From Armatimonadota bacterium (GTDB lineage: Bacteria; Sysuimicrobiota; Sysuimicrobiia; Sysuimicrobiales; Humicultoraceae), in the NCBI GenBank assembly GCA_031081715.1, contig JAVHMA010000014.1, positions 1 to 64,000 of the forward strand: a stretch of DNA of 64,000 nt, given 5' to 3'. How positions within the stretch are numbered: position 1 is the first letter of the stretch; every line of letters starts with the position of its first letter. Positions 59,178-64,000 of the stretch are shown here, piece by piece. Made by a program: the position numbers and the translations under genes. The notes under the pieces are model-generated. The model had not been told where the DNA came from. It did not search any database and was given only the letters and a program-made list of their open reading frames with translations.

Positions 59178-60401
59178 TCACGAAGCACCCGCGAGGCCGA
59201 ACGCCCGTCCCGCCTCGGCGGCCAGGTACCGGCCGATCGCGAGCGATGCCGTGGCCGCTGGCGACGGCGCGTTCAGCACGTGGATGGCCCGCTCGGACGA
59301 GACGATGTGGAAGTCGTCCACCAGGGTCCCGTCAGGCGCCACGGCCTGCGCGCGCACGCCCGCCCCCCCCCGCTCTAGGTCGTCGGCGCGCAGGTCCGGA
59401 ACCAAGCGCCGCAGGGCGCGCGCGAACGCGGCCTTCGAAAGCGAGCGCGCCACCTCGTCCACCCCGGTCCGCCAGTAGCGCCGCGCCAGGCGCCAGAAAC
59501 CGGCGTAGCCCAGCGTACCGAGGAGCTCGCCCGGGTGAAGGCGGTTCCACGCGTAGCCCTCGCGCGCGAGCGCGAGCACCGCGTTGGGCCCGGCCTCGAC
59601 GCGACCGTCCACCATCCGCGTGAGGTGCACGCCCAGGAAAGGCAGCGCGGGATCGGGCACCGGGTAGATGAGGCCGCGCACGAGATCGCGGCGCTGCGGT
59701 CGCAGGACGTAGTACTCCCCGCGGAACGGCAGGATCCGTACGCCGACGCGCGCGCCGGCGAGACGTGCCACGACGTCGGCATACAGCCCCGCGCAGGTGA
59801 CCAGGTACCGCGCGGCGATCTCGCGGCCGCCCGCGTGCACGACCAGGCCGTCGGGCAGGCGACGGACCGCGGTGACCCGCGCCCCGGTCACGACAGTCGC
59901 GCCGCGGCGCCGCACGTCGGTCGCGAGCGCGTCGGCCACGGCGGCGAAGCTCAGGCTCGCGGTGTGAGGCGAGTAGATCGCTTCGACGGCCGCGGCATGC
60001 GGTTCGATCTCGCGGAGCCGCTCGGGCCCGATGTGCTCCAGCCCGGGCACACCGTTGGCGCGCCCGCGCGCGAGCAGGTCGCGCAGCCGTGGCACCTCCT
60101 CGGGCGCAACGGCGACGATGACCTTGCCGGTCGGTGCGATCGGAACGCCTGACGCAGCGCAGAACTCGCGCATGAGCCGGACGCCCTCGACGCAGAGGCG
60201 GGCTCGCACCGAGCCGGGCCGATAGTAGATCCCGGCGTGCAGCACGCCGCTGTTGTGGCCGGTCTGGTGCCGCGCGAGCGCGTCTTCCTTCTCGAGTAGG
60301 GCCACACGGAGGTCGGGATACCGGTCGAGCAGGGCCCGTGCCGTCGCCAGTCCCACGATGCCTCCGCCGACGACGACCACGTCGTACCGTCCGTCGTTCA
60401 C
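59178..60401 (-). CDS. lhgO: L-2-hydroxyglutarate oxidase (LhgO) family flavoprotein
   Basis: This 407-residue FAD-dependent oxidase oxidises L-2-hydroxyglutarate to 2-oxoglutarate, passing electrons to the quinone pool. 'YDVVVVGGGIVGLATAR' (about 6-22) binds FAD, and 'HNSGVLHAGIYYRPGS' (about 49-64) is the family signature. 'CAGLYAD' and 'PFRGEYY' follow. The length fits LhgO. The GTG at 60401 gives the natural N-terminus though no clear ribosome-binding site is present. It diverges from the MFS gene. Confidence 0.9.
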   Translation of the reverse strand: MNDGRYDVVVVGGGIVGLATARALLDRYPDLRVALLEKEDALARHQTGHNSGVLHAGIYYRPGSVRARLCVEGVRLMREFCAASGVPIAPTGKVIVAVAPEEVPRLRDLLARGRANGVPGLEHIGPERLREIEPHAAAVEAIYSPHTASLSFAAVADALATDVRRRGATVVTGARVTAVRRLPDGLVVHAGGREIAARYLVTCAGLYADVVARLAGARVGVRILPFRGEYYVLRPQRRDLVRGLIYPVPDPALPFLGVHLTRMVDGRVEAGPNAVLALAREGYAWNRLHPGELLGTLGYAGFWRLARRYWRTGVDEVARSLSKAAFARALRRLVPDLRADDLERGGAGVRAQAVAPDGTLVDDFHIVSSERAIHVLNAPSPAATASLAIGRYLAAEAGRAFGLAGAS

Positions 60402-60479
60402 GGAGGCGGGAGTTCTCGCGCACCGCGGGGCGGACCTGCCGGCAGGAGGCGCGCGCCGTGACCGGAAGTCTGGTGCACC

Positions 60480-62057
60480 ATGGCATCGTTGCGCGGCACT
60501 CTCTTCGCCGCGATCCTTGGCTCGGGCATCGTCTTCCTCGACACGACCGTCGTCAACGTCGCGCTCCCGCGGATCGGCACCGACCTCCCCGCGACCGTCG
60601 TGGGCGTGCTCGAGGGCCAGGCGTACGTCTACAACGGGTACCTGTTGTCGCTGAGCGCGCTGCTCATCCTGGCCGGCGCGCTCGCCGACTTCTACGGCCG
60701 GCGCCGGACGTTCGTGGTGGGCCTCGCCGGGTTCGGCGTCACCTCGGTGCTGTGCGGACTGGCCCCCACCATGGAGTGGCTGGTGGCGTTCCGCGTGCTG
60801 CAAGGGGCGGCGGGCGCGCTGCTCGTGCCGGGCTCACTCGCGCTCATCACCGCGGCGTTTGGCGGCGAGGCGCAGGGCCGCGCCTTCGGCCTGTGGGCGG
60901 GCGCCTCGGGCGCGACCACCATCCTGGGGCCGCTCGTCGGCGGCATCCTGGTGGACGTGGTGTCCTGGCGCGCCGCGTTCCTGATCAACGCGCCGCTGGT
61001 CGCCGTGGGGCTGTGGGTGACGCTCCGCGCGGTGGAGGAGAGCCGCGACGAGTCCGCGACCGGCGCCTTCGACTGGCCCGGGGCCGCGGTCGTGGCGATC
61101 GCGGTGGGCGGGCTGGCCTTCGGCGGCATCTACGGGCAGCAGCGCGAGTGGCGCGACCCGCTCGCGTTCGCGGCGCTGGCCGCTGGCGCCGGAGCCGCGG
61201 TGGCGTTCCCATTCCTGGCGGCCCGCTCCCAGCACCCGTTGGTGCCGCTCCACCTGTTCCGCTCGAGAAACTTCACCGTCACGAACGTCTCGACGCTCGT
61301 CATCTACGGCGCGCTCTACGTGACCTTCTACTACGTCCCGCTGTTCATGCAGGGGACCCTCGGGTACACGGCCGCGGCCGCGGGGCTCGCGGGCATCCCG
61401 TCCACCCTGCTGCTCGTGTTCTTCTCGTCGCGCTTCGGGGCGCTCGCCGGCCGCCATGGTCCCCGGCGCTTCATGGCGGCGGGCCCGGCGTTGATGGCGC
61501 TCGGCGTCGCCTGGATGCTCCGCGTGCCCGCGGCGAGCGCGGCCTGGGGGTTCCAGCCGGGCAACCCGGCGACCCTGATCCCGCCGGCCTCTTACCTGAT
61601 CGACTTCCTGCCAGCCTACCTGGTGTACGGTATCGGCCTCACCATCATGGTCGCGCCGCTCACCACGTGCCTGATGACCTCGGTGCCCGTGCGCAACTCC
61701 GGGGTCGCCTCCGCGATCAACAACGCCATCTCGCGCATCGGCCCGCAGCTCGCCGGCGCGGCGATCTTCGTGGCGGTGACCGCGGGCTTCTACGCCGACC
61801 TGGCGGCGCGCATCCCCGGCCTCGACGTCTCGGCCGCCGACGTGCGCGCGCGCATCGCGCCCCTGAACCGACCCGCCCCGGACCTGCCGGCCGACCAGGT
61901 CGCGGCCGCGCGCGACGCCTCGACCCGCGCGTTTCGCACGGCGATGCTCATCAGCGTCGCGCTCCTGGCCGCGGGCGCGGCGATCAACGCCGTCTGGATC
62001 ACCGACCCGCCGCGCGCCGGGTCAGGCACGGGCGGCAGCGGCACCGCCCCAGGCTGA
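60480..62057 (+). CDS. MFS exporter, DHA2 (EmrB/QacA) type (second copy)
   Basis: This 525-residue transporter has 'GIVFLDTTVVNVALPRIG' (about 16-33), the classic DHA2 motif, 'GALADFYGRRRTF' (motif A) and 'RVLQGAAGALLVPGSLALI' (motif C). It has about 14 spans and a proton-driven export role. It differs from the exporter at 54266 in retaining Asp in the first motif. A C-terminal Gly/Thr-rich tail follows. It stands next to LhgO and shares only a 78-base divergent region with it. Confidence 0.93.
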   Translation: MASLRGTLFAAILGSGIVFLDTTVVNVALPRIGTDLPATVVGVLEGQAYVYNGYLLSLSALLILAGALADFYGRRRTFVVGLAGFGVTSVLCGLAPTMEWLVAFRVLQGAAGALLVPGSLALITAAFGGEAQGRAFGLWAGASGATTILGPLVGGILVDVVSWRAAFLINAPLVAVGLWVTLRAVEESRDESATGAFDWPGAAVVAIAVGGLAFGGIYGQQREWRDPLAFAALAAGAGAAVAFPFLAARSQHPLVPLHLFRSRNFTVTNVSTLVIYGALYVTFYYVPLFMQGTLGYTAAAAGLAGIPSTLLLVFFSSRFGALAGRHGPRRFMAAGPALMALGVAWMLRVPAASAAWGFQPGNPATLIPPASYLIDFLPAYLVYGIGLTIMVAPLTTCLMTSVPVRNSGVASAINNAISRIGPQLAGAAIFVAVTAGFYADLAARIPGLDVSAADVRARIAPLNRPAPDLPADQVAAARDASTRAFRTAMLISVALLAAGAAINAVWITDPPRAGSGTGGSGTAPG

Positions 62058-62076
62058 GGACGCCCGCCCCGCCCGT

Positions 62077-62253
62077 TCATGGCGCCCCCACCGCGGTAGT
62101 CCACGCCGCCGCGACGTCCGCCAGCTCACGGACCACGTCCTCCGCTGCGCGGCCGCGGACGCGCAGCCCGTGGTCGGCGCCATCGATCACGTGCAGCGTC
62201 GCCTGCGAAAGCCGCGCGACCGTGTCCGCCAGAAGGTCGGGCCGTGCGAAGCC
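62077..62253 (-). pseudogene. C-terminal remnant of an alpha/beta-hydrolase (Tex30/dienelactone type)
   Basis: From 62253 down to the stop at 62077 the minus strand reads GFARPDLLADTVARL, then 'ATLHVIDGADHGLRVRG' and a final helix. This matches the last 58 residues of a KANL3/Tex30-like hydrolase, with the catalytic His in 'DGADH'. Nothing upstream continues the fold; the break falls near the guaB leader. The remnant is probably a decayed gene that lost its 5' part when guaB's upstream region was rearranged. Confidence 0.6.
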
Positions 62254-62326
62254 GTCCTTCGGTTGAGTGGTATCATGGAAGCCCGGGGAGGTCTCGCACC
62301 GCTGGCCCCCCGCAGGAGCCGCGCGC

Positions 62327-63769
62327 ATGCACGAGCGATCCATTCGGCTGGGACTCACCTTCGACGACGTCCTCCTGGTCCCCAAGCGCTCAGGTGTCGC
62401 CACCCGCGCGCAGGTCGATACGCGCTCGCGCCTGACCCGCCGCATCGAGGTGGCGGTGCCCATCGTGAGCGCCAATATGGACGCGGTCACGGAGAGCGCC
62501 ATGGCGATCGCGATGGCACGCGAGGGCGGCATCGGCATCATCCACCGGTTCCTGAGCGTGGAGCAGCAGGTGGCTGAGGTGCGCCGGGTCAAGCGGGCGG
62601 AGAGCATCGTCATCGACGAGCCGTATCAGTTCGGCCCGGAGCGCACTGTGCGCGACGCGCTGGCGTTCATGGAGGAGCACGGGTCCGCGGGGCTGCTCGT
62701 CGTCAACGGCGCCGGCCAGCTCCTCGGGCTGGTCACCGCGCGCGACCTCCTGTTCGCGAACGGCGGGGACGAGACGCTGGCGTCGGTGATGACCCCGCGC
62801 GAGCGGCTGGTAACCGCGCCGCCCGATGTGGACCCGGAGGAGGCGCGTACGATCCTGCACCGCCACCGGATCGAGAAGCTACCGCTGGTGGATGCCTCGG
62901 GCCGGCTGGCGGGACTCATCACCAGCCGCGACATCCGCAGCCGACTGAAGCACCCCTGGGCGACCAAGGACCCCAAAGGGCGCCTGCGGGTGGGCGCCGC
63001 CGTCGGCGTGCGCGGGGACTACCTCGAGCGGGCCGCGGCCCTGGTGGACGAGGGCGTCGACGTGCTCGTGCTCGACGTGGCGCACGGCCACACCGAGGCC
63101 GCGCTGGCCGCGCTCGAGCGTCTGCGCGAGCGCTTCCCCGACACCGACATCGTCGCGGGCAACGTCGCTACCGCCGATGGCGCGCGCGACCTGATCGCGC
63201 GCGGCGCCGACGCGGTCAAGGTCGGCGTGGGCCCGGGCTCCACGTGCACCACGCGCATCGTCACCGGCGCGGGCGTCCCGCAGCTCACCGCCATCCTGGA
63301 CTGCGCGGAGGCGGCCGCGCCCCACGGCGTGCCGATCATCGCCGACGGCGGCATCCGGAACTCCGGCGACCTGACCAAGGCGCTGGCCGCGGGCGCGAGC
63401 ACGGCCATGCTCGGGAACCTGCTGGCCGGCACCGAGGAGAGCCCGGGCGCGCTCGTCATCCGCAACGGCCGCCAGTACAAGACCTACCGCGGCATGGCCA
63501 GCCTGTGGGCCGCGGCGCGGCGGCAGTCGCTGGACAGGCCGGTCGAGGACGAAGACCTGAGCCAGATCGTGGCCGAGGGCGTGGAGGCGACGGTGCCCTA
63601 CCGCGGCAAGGCCGGCGACGTCCTGGGGCAGCTCGTGGGCGGCTTGCGCTCGGGCATGAGCTACTGCGGCGCGCGTACCATCGCCGAGCTGTGGGAGCGC
63701 GCCGAGTTCATCCAGATCACAGCCGCGGGCTGGAAGGAGAGCCTGCCGCACGACATCGAGCCGGCCTGA
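62327..63769 (+). CDS. guaB: Inosine-5'-monophosphate dehydrogenase
   Basis: This 480-residue enzyme converts IMP to XMP in guanine-nucleotide synthesis. '[10 protein letters not shown]' and '[12 protein letters not shown]' begin the barrel, and two CBS domains occupy about 95-210. The active-site loop is '[15 protein letters not shown]', with the catalytic Cys preceded by Thr where most enzymes have Ile. 'YRGMASL' is the flap-type block. AGGAG lies about 9 bases before the ATG at 62327. It lies 73 bases from the hydrolase remnant; a -10-like TATCAT at 62271 could be its promoter. Confidence 0.96.
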   Translation: MHERSIRLGLTFDDVLLVPKRSGVATRAQVDTRSRLTRRIEVAVPIVSANMDAVTESAMAIAMAREGGIGIIHRFLSVEQQVAEVRRVKRAESIVIDEPYQFGPERTVRDALAFMEEHGSAGLLVVNGAGQLLGLVTARDLLFANGGDETLASVMTPRERLVTAPPDVDPEEARTILHRHRIEKLPLVDASGRLAGLITSRDIRSRLKHPWATKDPKGRLRVGAAVGVRGDYLERAAALVDEGVDVLVLDVAHGHTEAALAALERLRERFPDTDIVAGNVATADGARDLIARGADAVKVGVGPGSTCTTRIVTGAGVPQLTAILDCAEAAAPHGVPIIADGGIRNSGDLTKALAAGASTAMLGNLLAGTEESPGALVIRNGRQYKTYRGMASLWAAARRQSLDRPVEDEDLSQIVAEGVEATVPYRGKAGDVLGQLVGGLRSGMSYCGARTIAELWERAEFIQITAAGWKESLPHDIEPA

Positions 63770-63796
63770 GCCTGCGCGACTGGGGGGGGGAACGGG

Positions 63797-64000
63797 ATGT
63801 CGCTGATCGAGATGCGGTGCACCGCGTGCCGCGTGGGCGAGCCCACGGTCACGGACGAGGAGATCGAGGCGCTGCGGCCGCAGGTGCCGGACTGGGCCAT
63901 CGTCGAGCGCGACGGCATCAAGCGGCTGGAGCGGGTCTTCCGGTTCCCGAACTTCGCGGCCGCGCTGCGGTTCACCAATCGGGTTGGCGCGCTCGCCGAG
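63797..64000 (+). CDS. Pterin-4a-carbinolamine dehydratase (5' part only)
   Basis: The first 68 residues are visible, starting MSLIEMRCTACRVGEP, then 'PDWAIVERDGIKRLERVFRF' and 'FPNFAAALRFTNRVGALAE'. These are the N-terminal helix and strand blocks of the DCoH/PhhB family, which dehydrates 4a-hydroxytetrahydrobiopterin or acts as a RuBisCO-assembly-like factor. A Cys pair at 8 and 11 (CTAC) is an extension seen in some bacterial members. The window ends before the catalytic 'HHP'-type block, and no neighbour beyond guaB is visible. Confidence 0.88.
   Translation, partial: MSLIEMRCTACRVGEPTVTDEEIEALRPQVPDWAIVERDGIKRLERVFRFPNFAAALRFTNRVGALAE

Noticed and set aside
1-64000. CRISPR arrays, tRNA or rRNA genes, insertion sequences, phage integrase or origin
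   Set aside because: No regularly spaced repeats, cloverleaf-like segments, rRNA blocks, transposase motifs or terminal inverted repeats were recognised. This was a reading by eye, so a small tRNA could have been missed.

Overview
The window comes from a strongly G+C-rich bacterium: third codon positions are nearly all G or C, and A+T-rich promoter boxes stand out sharply. Six ABC solute-binding proteins carry Sec or Tat signal peptides, and none has a lipobox cysteine at the cleavage site. They are therefore probably free periplasmic proteins, which points to a two-membrane (diderm) cell. No rRNA, tRNA or phylogenetic marker good enough for a firm placement is present. The gene set (many oligopeptide and NitT-type transporters, creatininases, CaiB/BaiF CoA-transferases, LhgO, a c-di-GMP riboswitch) resembles soil or subsurface lineages such as Rokubacteria/Methylomirabilota or Armatimonadota-like groups. 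That placement is a guess.

Layout. (1) 1-12.3 kb: a carboxylate uptake and CoA-activation island. Two enoyl-CoA hydratase/CaiB pairs in opposite orientation flank a NitT/TauT-type ABC transporter with a MaoC hydratase. An amidohydrolase and a second solute-binding protein with an FAD oxidoreductase and an aldehyde dehydrogenase follow. (2) 12.4-13.1 kb: a VapBC toxin-antitoxin pair with a near-consensus promoter and phased operator repeats. (3) 13.2-18.7 kb (minus): an operon AspA/AstE-like hydrolase, DppB, DppC, solute-binding protein, M19 dipeptidase-like protein. (4) 18.8-20.9 kb: a von Willebrand factor A membrane protein coupled to a small Cys-rich protein, then two decayed genes (Uma2 and probably GIY-YIG). 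(5) 21.0-28.5 kb: a sugar-type ABC system with an amidohydrolase, facing an acyl-CoA synthetase and an enolase-superfamily protein. (6) 28.6-36.4 kb: an HpcH aldolase, a 43-residue membrane peptide, then creatininase, a second Dpp system, an M20 deacylase, a NIPSNAP-like protein and a divergent creatininase. (7) 36.4-41.4 kb (minus): four catabolic oxidoreductase/peptidase genes and a second VapBC. (8) 41.5-45.1 kb: amidohydrolase, U32-like protein, DUF3830 protein and Gfo/Idh oxidoreductase. (9) 45.1-57.7 kb: a third Dpp system, MBL hydrolase plus SDR, gamma-glutamyltransferase, a third creatininase with a muconate-cycloisomerase-like enzyme, an MFS exporter, a second M19-like protein and an MBL hydrolase. 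(10) 57.8-64 kb: a c-di-GMP-I riboswitch with an intrinsic terminator in front of an HD-GYP-like gene, then a TPR protein, LhgO, an MFS exporter, an alpha/beta-hydrolase remnant, guaB and the start of a pterin-4a-carbinolamine dehydratase gene.

How it fits together. Most of the window looks like a scavenging and catabolic region. ABC importers, almost all without their own ATPase genes, bring in peptides, amides, sugars and carboxylates. Adjacent amide-bond hydrolases open the substrates (creatininase, M19, M20, M24, AspA, GGT, amidohydrolases). CoA-transferases, hydratases, aldolases and dehydrogenases feed the products into central metabolism. The best-defined regulatory element is the riboswitch at 57.8 kb. 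Its predicted pairing makes it a c-di-GMP 'on' switch for a putative c-di-GMP phosphodiesterase, which would be a negative feedback loop.
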